Shown piece by piece: positions 15,481 to 23,952 of a DNA stretch of 64,000 bases (position 1 is the stretch's first letter; the number at the start of each line of letters is the position of its first letter). The stretch covers positions 1 through 64,000 of the forward strand of contig DATLUO010000039.1 in NCBI GenBank assembly GCA_035533075.1. Direction: 5' to 3'. The notes under the pieces were generated by a model. The model had not been told where the DNA came from, searched no databases, and saw only the letters and a list, made by a program, of their open reading frames with translations. Both the position numbers and the translations under genes were made by a program. This DNA comes from Pirellulales bacterium. GTDB taxonomy: Bacteria; Planctomycetota; Planctomycetia; Pirellulales; JAICIG01.

Positions 15481-17582
15481 AGCGTCGCCGCCCTCCGTTT
15501 ACCCCGTTCCCAGCTCGCGGACACCTGTACGGCCACCGACATGCTGACCGCCACCATCGTGCCCCAAGGCTGCGGGAACGGCAAAAAGGAATAGAGCAGC
15601 CAGGCCCAGAAGATGGCCACCACCACCGGCCACAGCCGCAGCCGCGAGGGACGCAAGGGATCGGCCTGCTTCCACCAGCGGACCAGCAGCATCAGGAAAG
15701 CGAAGTAGGCCATGTGCCCCACCAGGCTCGGCGCGCCGTTGGAGTCGTAGAACCGGGCGCTGACGTATTCTTCGGTGAACGCCAGCACCGGCGCGGGGTC
15801 TCGCCAGTCGGCCGTCAGCGGCACCAACAAAAAGTCTTTTACTCCCCAGGCCGCCGCGCCCAGGCCGAGGCCCAGCAACATCAGGGTCAATCGCCGCAAA
15901 GTCGAGTCGCCTTCGTGGCCCTCCCAGAGTTTGCTGGGAATGAGCACCAGCCAGGAGCCAAGCGTGCTGACCACCAGCAGCCAGGCGAGTTGCCCCGGCT
16001 GAAGCGTCTTGGCATGCACGACGCTCAAGAAGACGCTCATGGCGGCCGCCACGGCCGTCGATGCCAAGAGCGAACCGGTCAGCTCTTCCACTCGCTGCCG
16101 AGCTGTCTTCGGCGGTGCGACGGACCTGTCAGCAGCCGCTCGGCGATAATTGCGAAATCCGGCATGGGCAGCCGCCTGTCTAGGGACGGCCGGCGCCGCA
16201 GGCGCGACAGGCGCCGCGGGTTGGGCCGGCGCGACCGGTCGCTGAGCAGCGACGGCCGCTGGCTCCGCCGACGGCGTGCGACAGGCCATGACCACGCTGC
16301 GAATGGCGTAATAGCAGGCATAGACCATCAGCAGCGACACGGCCGTCGGAATGATCACGATGCCGTGCATCACCAGGATATATGCCGACGCGAGGATGAT
16401 GGCCACCTTGCCGGGCCCCTGAATGCGACCCGTGTTCCAGGCGGTGGAGAATCGGTCAAAAGCGCTTCGAAAGGCGCGGGCGATCGGCTCTTCGTCGGCG
16501 ACCAGAACGGCGGAGACGATGTCGCTCTTATGGTGCGGGCGTCTCGCCTGCGGAGTGGCAGTGGTGACACCTGCTTCTGGCGCAGAAGAGGGCGGGTTGC
16601 CTCCCTCGTGCGCAGCGGCAGGCGGGACGCCTACGCCACAAGTTGCACCCGCGTCCGAGGCGGTCTTCTTGCCATTGCTCGCTACAAACGTTCCGAGCGG
16701 CCCGGCCGGCAACAGGGCCATCAGTTCGCCCACTGTCTTAATGCGCGTGTCGGGGCTCTTGGTGAGCGTTTTGGCGATGGCCGAACGATACGGTTCTTCC
16801 ACCCCGTCCAGGTTCGGCTCGGCGGTAAGGTGCTTCATCAACACCTCACCCACGCTTTCGCCCTCGAACGGCACGTGCCCGGTGAGCATCTCGTAGAGGA
16901 TGATGCCCAGGGCATAGATGTCGATCTCTTTGCCGTAACGGCCGTTGCCGATCTCCGGCGCCATGTAATGCACGGTGCCGACGCTCTCGGTTTGCCCGCT
17001 GCGGCGACTGGCCGAAATAAACTTCGAGAGGCCATAGTCGCCGATCTTGACGATGCCTTCATCGCTGAAAATGTTGCCCGGCTTGAGGTCGCGGTGGACG
17101 ATGCCGTGATCGTGCAAGTAGGTCACACCGGCGGCAATGCCGTAAAACCAGGCCAACAGCTCTTGGCGAGGCAATCCGTCGGGATGCCGCTCCAAGACGG
17201 CTTCCAGCGAGTCGCCGGCGACGTATTCCATCACCACCCAGCTATCGCCGGTCTCGTCTTGCTTGACATCGAACAGCGACAGCAGGTTGGGGTGTTTGAG
17301 ATTCAAGCACTGCGTGACGCCGCGCAGCTCGACATCGAGATTGCGGCGGATGAGCTTGAGGGCCAGCTCTTTGCCGGCGTCGCTCGTGGCGTAGTAAACT
17401 TCGCCGAAGCCGCCGCGGCCGATGCCGCGCTTGAGCGTGTAGCCGTCGAGTGGCCGCGAACCGCTGGCGTAAGTGAACTTCATCGCCGCGGGCCGCGGGG
17501 CGGCTTCTGGTTCGGCTTGGGTCGCGCGGAGGTTCATGGCATGATCTTCGTCTTCATCCAGGCTAACGGCTGCGAGTTGCAT
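15477..17582 (-). CDS. Membrane-anchored Ser/Thr protein kinase (PknB-like)
   Basis: Hanks-type kinase phosphorylating Ser/Thr residues. The 701-residue protein has the glycine loop GRGGFGEVYYA (residues ~55-65), ATP-binding Lys76 in LALKLI, catalytic HRDLKPGNIF (Asp165), GDYG in place of DFG (Asp182), and APE in YMAPEIGNGRYGKEIDIYALG. The kinase domain ends near residue 310. A linker of repeat-derived sequence follows (16531-16641). The second half has about six membrane segments, including a pair near 395-430 and a cluster from 500 onward. Unusually for PknB-type kinases, no extracellular PASTA domain is present. It lies just downstream of an FHA-domain gene, a natural phosphopeptide-binding partner, and is coupled to a membrane protein gene. 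Confidence 0.92.
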   Translation of the reverse strand: MQLAAVSLDEDEDHAMNLRATQAEPEAAPRPAAMKFTYASGSRPLDGYTLKRGIGRGGFGEVYYATSDAGKELALKLIRRNLDVELRGVTQCLNLKHPNLLSLFDVKQDETGDSWVVMEYVAGDSLEAVLERHPDGLPRQELLAWFYGIAAGVTYLHDHGIVHRDLKPGNIFSDEGIVKIGDYGLSKFISASRRSGQTESVGTVHYMAPEIGNGRYGKEIDIYALGIILYEMLTGHVPFEGESVGEVLMKHLTAEPNLDGVEEPYRSAIAKTLTKSPDTRIKTVGELMALLPAGPLGTFVASNGKKTASDAGATCGVGVPPAAAHEGGNPPSSAPEAGVTTATPQARRPHHKSDIVSAVLVADEEPIARAFRSAFDRFSTAWNTGRIQGPGKVAIILASAYILVMHGIVIIPTAVSLLMVYACYYAIRSVVMACRTPSAEPAAVAAQRPVAPAQPAAPVAPAAPAVPRQAAAHAGFRNYRRAAADRSVAPPKTARQRVEELTGSLLASTAVAAAMSVFLSVVHAKTLQPGQLAWLLVVSTLGSWLVLIPSKLWEGHEGDSTLRRLTLMLLGLGLGAAAWGVKDFLLVPLTADWRDPAPVLAFTEEYVSARFYDSNGAPSLVGHMAYFAFLMLLVRWWKQADPLRPSRLRLWPVVVAIFWAWLLYSFLPFPQPWGTMVAVSMSVAVQVSASWERGKRRAATL
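16531..16641. repeat. Repeat-derived insertion inside the kinase coding region
   Basis: An inverted repeat with arms GGGCGTCTCGCCTGC (16537-16551) and GCAGGCGGGACGCC (16618-16631) lies in frame in the kinase linker. It encodes a low-complexity stretch (GVGVPPAAAHEGG ... TPQARRPHHK) just after the kinase domain. The composition is unlike the flanking helices and strands. Confidence 0.7.
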
Positions 17583-17592
17583 TTGTCCACAC

Positions 17593-18813
17593 TCACCCTA
17601 CCAAGCTTTCGATACTGAGCGAAAAATCTTCGCCCGACACCTGCGATTTCAAGGTCAGCGGGCTGCCATCGACCACTCCCTGGCCATCGACTTGAAATCG
17701 CCCACTGCGTCGGCACAGCAGATCATCACCTTGCCGATAAAGAATCAGCTCTCGCGACCAATCTCCGCAGACCACATGGCTTTGCGTGCCCGGCCCCAAC
17801 ACGCACGACTCGGCCAGCAGCAGCACGGCGTCGGCCGAGGGCTGCGTGCGATGCCGGCTGACGAACTCCAGCCGCGCCGTGGCACTTAACGGGTGCGGCT
17901 GACGAAATCGCAGCTTCACGTTGCCCATCTCGATGGTCATTCCATCGGCCAGTGCCGTCGCCCGGTCGATCGACCGGCCGTCCAACCGCACGGGCCGGCG
18001 TGGCTCGATCAGGTAAGCCTCGCCGTCGCGGCGAAGCTTCGCGTGCCGCCGCGAAAGATCGCCCAGCACGGGAATATCGACCTGGCTCTCCGGCACGGGC
18101 TGACCAATCGTCACCTCAGCTCGCCCGCAGACCAGATAGCCCCCCACACCGTCCACCCAAAGCAGAAAACGGTCCATCGGCCGCCACGCAACGGCCGGCG
18201 GCTTGGGCGGCGTCGGCGAGGGACCGGTATATGTGTTCGTCGATTCATCCATCAAGTGCATTCCGACCGCCGACCAGGCCCGACTGCGTGCCTGCCGGGC
18301 AATCAGGTGATCGGGGCACAGCTCGATCAGCCTCTCGGCGTGACGCAAGACCTCCGCCCAATGTTCGCCGGCCAGCGCGGCGTGCAGGCGATCCGCAAGC
18401 TCGCGGCTTTCCGCTCTCTTAAGACTACACGCTCGAGCGGCGTCGGCCAACGCAGCCACGTGCGGCAACAAAGCGGCTGCCCGTGAATACTCGCACTCAG
18501 CCCGCGTCAGTTCGCCGCGGCGAGCGAACCGCTGCGCCGCGGCAACGTGGCCCGCCGCCTCGCGTAACTTCACGATGGCCGTATCTTCAGCGCGAGTGCG
18601 ATCAAGTTGACCGAGCCGGGCCAGTGCGGCAGCCGGTTCGCCGGCCGCCAGGCACTGCTCGGCTTCATAAACGCGGCGCTTGACGACCTCCGCCAGCAGT
18701 TTTTTGGCGGGACGGAAGTCGCGTAGACCGCTCTGGCAGAGCAGCCGCCCGGCTTCGTCCAGTCGTCCGCCCCGAAAGGCGTCGGTCGCTTCGCGGAGTT
18801 TGAGTCGCCACAT
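17593..18813 (-). CDS. FHA-domain protein with N-terminal helical (TPR-like) region
   Basis: The 406-residue protein has a helical first half (about 1-190) with alanine-rich repeats such as DEAGRLLCQSG and AGEPAAALARLGQLDR, resembling tetratricopeptide hairpins. An FHA domain follows: VTIGQPVPESQVDIPVLGDLSRRHAKLRRDGEAYLIEP, with the Ser-Arg-Arg-His-Ala core that binds phosphothreonine, and a closing strand MGNVKLRFRQPH near residue 300. A third, strand-rich part (ARLEFVSRHRTQPSADAVLLL) may be a second degenerate FHA-like fold. The kinase gene follows after 10 nt, so FHA and kinase very likely work together. The ATG at 18813 is chosen; the frame further upstream reads through a dispersed repeat. 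Confidence 0.82.
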   Translation of the reverse strand: MWRLKLREATDAFRGGRLDEAGRLLCQSGLRDFRPAKKLLAEVVKRRVYEAEQCLAAGEPAAALARLGQLDRTRAEDTAIVKLREAAGHVAAAQRFARRGELTRAECEYSRAAALLPHVAALADAARACSLKRAESRELADRLHAALAGEHWAEVLRHAERLIELCPDHLIARQARSRAWSAVGMHLMDESTNTYTGPSPTPPKPPAVAWRPMDRFLLWVDGVGGYLVCGRAEVTIGQPVPESQVDIPVLGDLSRRHAKLRRDGEAYLIEPRRPVRLDGRSIDRATALADGMTIEMGNVKLRFRQPHPLSATARLEFVSRHRTQPSADAVLLLAESCVLGPGTQSHVVCGDWSRELILYRQGDDLLCRRSGRFQVDGQGVVDGSPLTLKSQVSGEDFSLSIESLVG

Positions 18814-18854
18814 GGGGAAGGTCTTGGAATTGAGGGACGGCGCAAAAAACATCG

Positions 18855-19029
18855 TAGGGTGGGACCAGCGAGCTTGCGAGCGCCGGCCCACCATGTTCAA
18901 GGCGATAGGTGTTAGGACATGATCCTCACACCGCGCCTAATGCCCAACGCCTGAAGCCTGACGCCTGACGCCTGATGACGCCTGACGATGGTGGGCCGGC
19001 GCTCGCAAGCTCGCTGGTCCCACCCTACT
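18855..19029. repeat. Inverted pair of the 39-bp TAGGGTGGGACCAGCGAGC repeat, with GCCTGACGCCTGA spacer
   Basis: One copy (18855-18893) and its inverted copy (18989-19029) enclose a spacer built of CGCCTGA-type units. The same pair recurs at 44380-44531 and 58755-58846. It lies between the coiled-coil protein gene and the FHA gene. Confidence 0.9.
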
Positions 19030-19037
19030 ACCTGCTT

Positions 19038-19838
19038 CTATTGCCGTTCCGCCACCGCGCCGACCGTCTGCGGTCCGCCGAAGTATTCGGCGACCTCATC
19101 GACGATATTCTCCGGGGCCGGCTCGCTGACGGGAATCTCGTCGCGGAACTCGCCCTCGGCGTTGACGAGCTTCTCGGCCACTTCCAGCCGCGTGCGAAGA
19201 TCGGTCACCAGTTCTTTGACGCGCGAAAGCTGCGTGTCGTCGAACTTGTAGTCGCTCGTCGTCTGGGCCGCTTCGACCATTTTCAGGCGTGCTTCGAGCT
19301 GTTCCACGTCGACCTCGAGCTGCCGCCTGGCGGAAAGCATCCCTTCCAGCTTTTGCCGGGCGGCATCCAGGCTTCGCCGCCGGGCCTGGTGCATCTCTTT
19401 CAAGCTGGCCAGCGTGGCGTCGTTCGACTTGTAACGCTCGAAGCGGTTGGCCAGATCGAGCTTCACCTGTTCGGCCGAATAATCGCGGCCGGCATAACGG
19501 TAGCTGACCTTGCTGGCCGACAGATCGTCTTTGAGCTTCATCAGCTCGCCGCGGTCCTTGGCGAGCCGCGTCTCGGCGCCGTCGATCTTCTTTTCGAGTT
19601 GATCGACTTCGACCTCCTCGGTGGCGATGACGTGCATGTTTTTGCGGATGTCGGGCACCAACTCTTTGACCATCCTTCGCGCCCGTTCGATCTCGAATTC
19701 GATCGGCACGTTGTTCTTGACCGAATCTTTGACCCAACACGCCGAGGTGCGGACGTAGCTCACGGCCTCGCGTCCGCCGAACAGCAACACGGCCAGCACG
19801 GTCGCACCGGCACCTCCCCAAACCAATCGTTTCAGCAT
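19038..19838 (-). CDS. Membrane-anchored coiled-coil protein
   Basis: The 266-residue protein has an N-terminal hydrophobic anchor (VWGGAGATVLAVLLFGG). Long charged helices follow with heptad character, clearest at EVEVDQLEKKIDGAETRLAK, ARQKLEGMLSARRQLEVDVE and LKMVEAAQ. The C-terminus ends in a short acidic tail (DEIPVSEPAPENIVDEVAEY). A ribosome site (GGGAGGG) precedes the ATG at 19838. I recall similar planctomycete-only hypothetical proteins. A structural or envelope-tethering role is plausible, but nothing in the sequence identifies a partner. Confidence 0.78.
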   Translation of the reverse strand: MLKRLVWGGAGATVLAVLLFGGREAVSYVRTSACWVKDSVKNNVPIEFEIERARRMVKELVPDIRKNMHVIATEEVEVDQLEKKIDGAETRLAKDRGELMKLKDDLSASKVSYRYAGRDYSAEQVKLDLANRFERYKSNDATLASLKEMHQARRRSLDAARQKLEGMLSARRQLEVDVEQLEARLKMVEAAQTTSDYKFDDTQLSRVKELVTDLRTRLEVAEKLVNAEGEFRDEIPVSEPAPENIVDEVAEYFGGPQTVGAVAERQ

Positions 19839-20176
19839 GATAGAACCCTCCCAAAGCCCGGCGGCAGCGCGTCAGCCGGTTCAGCGGTAAAAAGCATCCG
19901 GCGCCATCCAACATGGTCGCCAACAAGTTCTCTTCGCCGCTTGGCCAAGAATCTTGGGACTCCGGCTCAATTTTTTTCGGCGCCCGGCCGGCTTCGTGAG
20001 AAGTCGGGGCGTCGTCAGCGCCAGAACTCTCACGAGTTCTGCTACGCACACGGAAACTTACCCCACCAATGGGCCAACTGTCGGATTCCGACAGTTGCCA
20101 CGCGGGCGACGACCATTTTCTCGTGCTAAACTTGCCTGAAGGGTAGGCCGGGCAGGCATCCAGGGAGCAAGGCCCC
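19839..20176. other. Divergent intergenic region with an 11-bp perfect palindrome
   Basis: About 340 nt between divergent genes. At 20075-20097 there is a perfect inverted repeat of CAACTGTCGGA with a single central base. Upstream, 20000-20047 contains a GAAGTCGGGGCGTCG ... CTCACGAGTTCTGCTACG block that resembles one at 51439-51474, so it is a dispersed repeat. The palindrome could be an operator or another repeat unit. Confidence 0.6.
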
Positions 20177-20953
20177 ATGAGCGACCAAGCCGAGGGCGAA
20201 CCGCATCTCAAGCACGTCAGCGTTTTTACCGACGGCGCCGCGGTTCCCAACCCCGGCGCCGGCGGCTATGGAGTCGTGCTGCGCTACGGCGAGCACGCCA
20301 AAGAACTTTCGGGCGGATTTCGGCGGACCACCAACAACCGCATGGAACTCATGGCCGCCATCGTGGGTCTGGAGGCGTTGAAGGAAAAATGCCGCGTCAT
20401 GCTGCATAGCGATTCGAAGTACCTCGTCGATGCCATCCGGTTCGGCGCCGCTTTCAAACGCCGCAACGCCGCTTGGGCGGCGAATGTATCGGGCAGCAGG
20501 CGGGTGAAGAACGCCGACCTGTGGGAGCGGTTGCTGGCCGCCTACGATCGCCATGAAGTCGAGTTGGTGTGGGTCAAGGGACATGCCGGCATCGCCGACA
20601 ACGAACGTTGCGACGCCCTGGCGATGTCTGCCTGCCAGCGGCCCGGTCTGCCACCGGACGAGGGTTACATCGAAGACGAGCGAGCGCCGGCCGGCCGTGC
20701 GGCAGAGTCGAATGTGAAGATCGTGACCGAAGGCCAAGCCTGCCGCAAATGCGGCACGCCGGTCGTCAAGCGGACGACTCGCCGACGTGCGAAGGCCACG
20801 CAAACCTATCGGTTCTCATGGTACCTGTTCTGCCCGAAGTGCAAGGCCATGTACATGGTCGAAGAGGCCAAACAGCCCATCGGGGGCGACGAGGCCGGCG
20901 CCGCCGAAGCGGCCCGTCAACCCAATCGGAACGGCCAGTTGTTTCCAACGTGA
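20177..20953 (+). CDS. rnhA: Ribonuclease HI with C-terminal zinc-ribbon extension
   Basis: Cleaves the RNA strand of RNA-DNA hybrids. The 258-residue protein has the catalytic carboxylates Asp19 (FTDGAAVPNPGAGGYG), Glu57 (NNRMEL), Asp79 (SDSKY) and Asp146 (NERCDALA), plus His136 in VKGHAGIADN. The spacing matches E. coli RNase HI (D10, E48, D70, H124, D134). About 110 extra residues follow, including CRKC (Cys189/192) and CPKC (Cys219/222), a four-Cys zinc ribbon separated by a basic stretch (KRTTRRRAKATQT). The ribbon could add nucleic-acid binding. It is divergent from the coiled-coil gene and convergent with hrpB. Confidence 0.93.
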   Translation: MSDQAEGEPHLKHVSVFTDGAAVPNPGAGGYGVVLRYGEHAKELSGGFRRTTNNRMELMAAIVGLEALKEKCRVMLHSDSKYLVDAIRFGAAFKRRNAAWAANVSGSRRVKNADLWERLLAAYDRHEVELVWVKGHAGIADNERCDALAMSACQRPGLPPDEGYIEDERAPAGRAAESNVKIVTEGQACRKCGTPVVKRTTRRRAKATQTYRFSWYLFCPKCKAMYMVEEAKQPIGGDEAGAAEAARQPNRNGQLFPT

Positions 20954-20985
20954 CTTGGACGGCTCGATGAGGTGCAAAAACTTCC

Positions 20986-23508
20986 CTAGCCACCCGGTTT
21001 CCGTACCTTGGGGCTGGCCGCCAAGGGATCTTCCGGCCAGGCATGCTTCGAGTAACGCCGCTTCAGCTCCTTTCGGACGATCGGGTAGGCATTCTTCCAG
21101 AAACTGGCCAGGTCGGCCGTCACTTGCTGCGGCCGCATGTTCGGGGCCAACAGGTGCAGCAGCACCGGCACGCGTCCGCCGGCCACGCGAGGCGTGTCGT
21201 GCAACCCAAACATTTCTTGAATCTTCACGGCCAAAATAGGCGGCTGACCAGGTTCGTATCGCAAAGGCACCATCCGGCCGCTGGGAACGCGCAGCCGCTC
21301 GGGCGCCTCGCGCTGGAGTGCGGCAAGTTGCGGCCCCGTGAGCATCGCTTCCAGCGCCGGCACGACGGGCGCCCGACGCAGTTCTTCGAACGATTGACGC
21401 CCCATCGCCAGCCAGGGGAGCAAGCGACGCAACGGATTGTCGCCCAGATCCGGCAGGTCCAACTCCGGCATCCATTGCCGGAGAAAGCGGATGCGGGCCA
21501 CAAAGCTGCTCGCCTCTTCATCGAGCGACAGCGTCCGCTCAAGCTGTTCGGCGGCGGCCGCGGCCAGCAGGGGCGCGGGATCGACGTCGCCGGGCAGGCT
21601 GGTCATCGCCTCGTCCAGCACCAGGTCGTCCAGCCGCGTGCGCCGCACCGCCACCACCCGCTCGCGGCTCCGATCGAATTCCACATCGACGCTCACGTGT
21701 ACGCTTTCCGCCGGCAGCCAGTCGCGTTCGACCGCCGAAGCAAGCGGAACGAGCGACTCCGACTTGCCGGTTTCGCTCAGGCTGACACACACGAACAGCG
21801 GGGCGTCGCGCACCGCGCTGGCCCGCGACAACCGCACGCCGCGGCCGCCGAGCATCACCGCCCGCGGGCTGTGGGGCTCGCGGCGTCGCGCCAGGCGATC
21901 GGCAAAGGCCGCGAACAGCGAACGCAGCACGACTTCGTCGGCCGGTTCGCCCCGCGAGACGGCTCTGGCCGGCATGTCGGACAGCAGCCGCACGAGTTGT
22001 TTTCTCGATCGCAAAACCGCGCTGGCCGCCGCCGCGTCGAGTTGTCCGACGTCGCTATGGCGTGTACCCGACCGGTCGAACGCCTCGAGGGCGGCCACGC
22101 GGTCGAGAATGTCGGAGGGCGACGTGTGCCGGCTTTCGTCGTGGCGACCGCCGCGGAACGGATCGCGGTCCGAGAGCAAGGCGCAGGCCAGTGCCACGCG
22201 CGGCCCTTGGCCCCGTGCGTGTCCTTCGATCAAAGCACGGGCCAGCCGCGGATGCACCGGCAGACGCGACATTCGGCGGCCCAGCTCGGTGGCGCCGCTT
22301 TGGCCGCACGCGCCCAGCCGCCGCAACAGCCGCAGCGACTGCTCGATCGACGAGGCAGGCGGCACTTCGTACCAGCCAAAATGTTCCAGATCGGTTTCGC
22401 CCCAGCACAGCAATTCGAGCACGGGCCCGGCCAGATCGACACGGGCGATCTCCGGGCTTTCGAAATCGCGCAGGCCGGCCTGCTCGCGCTCGCTCCACAG
22501 CCGCAGGCAGATGCCCGGCGAAGTGCGTCCGGCCCGTCCGCAGCGCTGGTCGGCCGACGCCCGCGAGATGCGCGTCGTCTCCAAGCGGTCGATGCCCAGA
22601 GCCGCATCGGACCGCAACACGCGGGCCAGTCCGGAATCGACGACCGCCGTCACCCCCTCGATGGTCAGGCTGGTCTCGGCCACGTTCGTCGCCAACACGA
22701 TCTTGCGGCGACGGCCCGGTTCCAGCACGGCCTGCTGCTCGTCGAGCGGCAAATCGGCGTAGAGCGGCATCAGGTCCGCGTCGTCGATGCGGCCGCCCCG
22801 CAAAAGCTCCCGCTCGGCCTGGCGGATTTCGGCCACGCCCGGCAGAAAGGCGAGCACGTGGCCGCCGGTTTCGCCGAGCAGTGTCTCCACGCCGCGGGCC
22901 ACGAGCGGCGCTATCGGCCCCTGTGGCGAATGGGGCAGATAGCGCACCTCGACCGGAAACGTTCGCCCCTGGCTGCGGACGATCGGGCAGTCGCCGAGCC
23001 AGGCCGCGATGGGTTCGGGAGCGAGCGTGGCCGACATGACGACGATCTTCAGCTCTGGCCGCACTTCGAGCTGAACGCGGCGGGCCATGGCCAGAGCCAG
23101 GTCGGTATGGACGCTGCGTTCGTGGAACTCGTCGAACACCACAACGCCGATGTCTTCGAGAAACGGGTCGTCGGCCAGCATGCGGACAAAGACGCCGTCG
23201 GTGACGGCCAGGATGCGCGTGGCCCGGCCGGCCTGACGCTCGAACCGCACCTGGTAGCCGATCTCATCGCCGAGTCGCCCGCCGCGCTCGGCGGCGATGC
23301 GTGCGGCGGCGGCGCGTGCCGCCAGTCGCCGCGGCTGAAGCACGACGACCTGCCCGAAAGCGGCCAGGCCCGCGTCCAGGATGGCGGGCGGCACGCGGGT
23401 GGTTTTGCCGGCCCCGGCCGGCGCTTGCAGCACGACCGCCGGCTGTGCGGCCAGCGACGACAGCAGTTCCGCGAGGACAGCGTCGATGGGAAGGGGCGGC
23501 AGCGTCAT
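20986..23508 (-). CDS. hrpB: ATP-dependent helicase HrpB
   Basis: DEAH-box NTPase of unresolved cellular role. The 840-residue protein has Walker A GAGKTTRVPPAIL near residue 33, DEFHERSVHTDLAL (DEFH box), VMSATLAPEPI (motif III), NVAETSLTIEGVTAVVDSG (motif V) and QRCGRAGRTSPG (motif VI). The HA2 region and the HrpB-specific C-terminal domain follow (VPLRYEPGQPPILAVKIQEMFGL, PVLLHLLAPNMRPQQVTADLASFW). Length is typical. The ATG at 23508 fits the family N-terminus (MTLPPLPIDAVLAELLSSL). A small membrane-protein gene lies 10 nt upstream on the same strand and probably shares the transcript. Confidence 0.96.
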   Translation of the reverse strand: MTLPPLPIDAVLAELLSSLAAQPAVVLQAPAGAGKTTRVPPAILDAGLAAFGQVVVLQPRRLAARAAAARIAAERGGRLGDEIGYQVRFERQAGRATRILAVTDGVFVRMLADDPFLEDIGVVVFDEFHERSVHTDLALAMARRVQLEVRPELKIVVMSATLAPEPIAAWLGDCPIVRSQGRTFPVEVRYLPHSPQGPIAPLVARGVETLLGETGGHVLAFLPGVAEIRQAERELLRGGRIDDADLMPLYADLPLDEQQAVLEPGRRRKIVLATNVAETSLTIEGVTAVVDSGLARVLRSDAALGIDRLETTRISRASADQRCGRAGRTSPGICLRLWSEREQAGLRDFESPEIARVDLAGPVLELLCWGETDLEHFGWYEVPPASSIEQSLRLLRRLGACGQSGATELGRRMSRLPVHPRLARALIEGHARGQGPRVALACALLSDRDPFRGGRHDESRHTSPSDILDRVAALEAFDRSGTRHSDVGQLDAAAASAVLRSRKQLVRLLSDMPARAVSRGEPADEVVLRSLFAAFADRLARRREPHSPRAVMLGGRGVRLSRASAVRDAPLFVCVSLSETGKSESLVPLASAVERDWLPAESVHVSVDVEFDRSRERVVAVRRTRLDDLVLDEAMTSLPGDVDPAPLLAAAAAEQLERTLSLDEEASSFVARIRFLRQWMPELDLPDLGDNPLRRLLPWLAMGRQSFEELRRAPVVPALEAMLTGPQLAALQREAPERLRVPSGRMVPLRYEPGQPPILAVKIQEMFGLHDTPRVAGGRVPVLLHLLAPNMRPQQVTADLASFWKNAYPIVRKELKRRYSKHAWPEDPLAASPKVRKPGG

Positions 23509-23518
23509 GTTTGGTCGC

Positions 23519-23701
23519 TTACATCCGCCGGTCGAACCAGTCGGCAAAGTAGACGGCGGCCAAGACAGGTACAAACAGGGCGATGCCGCCCGCCGCTTTC
23601 ATCAGCAACGGCCCTGCCGGCGGCGGGCAGACGTGCAACGCCAGCCCCATGGCCGCGGCCGTCGTCGCCGCCAACAGCGTTTTGAGGCCGAACTGAGCCA
23701 T
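23519..23701 (-). CDS. Small two-helix membrane protein
   Basis: The 60-residue protein starts [20 protein letters not shown] and has two hydrophobic segments (about 5-25 and 35-55), ending [10 protein letters not shown]. The F[10 protein letters not shown] opening is a pattern I associate with many short planctomycete membrane proteins. A GTG two codons upstream (23707) is an alternative start. It ends 10 nt before the hrpB start. Function unknown. Confidence 0.6.
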   Translation of the reverse strand: MAQFGLKTLLAATTAAAMGLALHVCPPPAGPLLMKAAGGIALFVPVLAAVYFADWFDRRM

Positions 23702-23910
23702 TGCCACAAAGTCCTATGCGCCGAGTTCCTCCCGAGAATATAGTATGTCCCTCAGACCACGATTACCAGAGTGGGGTCCGGCTTGCTTCGCCCGATTATC
23801 TGGCCCTGTCGAAGCGATTTGCAAGATGCTTATGGATAAGTCGGGGTAGGTCAATAGCGGGCTGGCGCGGTAGAATTTGCACGGCGATGGTCTTCGATTG
23901 CGCGGCATTC

Positions 23911-23935
23911 AATCCAAAATCGAAAATCCAAAATC
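23911..23935. repeat. (CCAAAATCGAAAAT)-type AT-rich repeat
   Basis: AATCCAAAATCGAAAATCC-type units lie 18 nt upstream of the ispG start. The same units occur inside the AAA ATPase gene (52174-52209) and between moxR and the DUF58 gene (55763-55820). They stand out as AT-rich islands in GC-rich surroundings. Confidence 0.85.
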
Positions 23936-23952
23936 GGCCTGGGGAATCAGCG

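Noticed and set aside
21043-23685. 880-codon plus-strand frame
   Set aside because: Mirror of hrpB; the minus strand carries all helicase motifs, and the plus-strand translation is low-complexity R/H/Q/A-rich.
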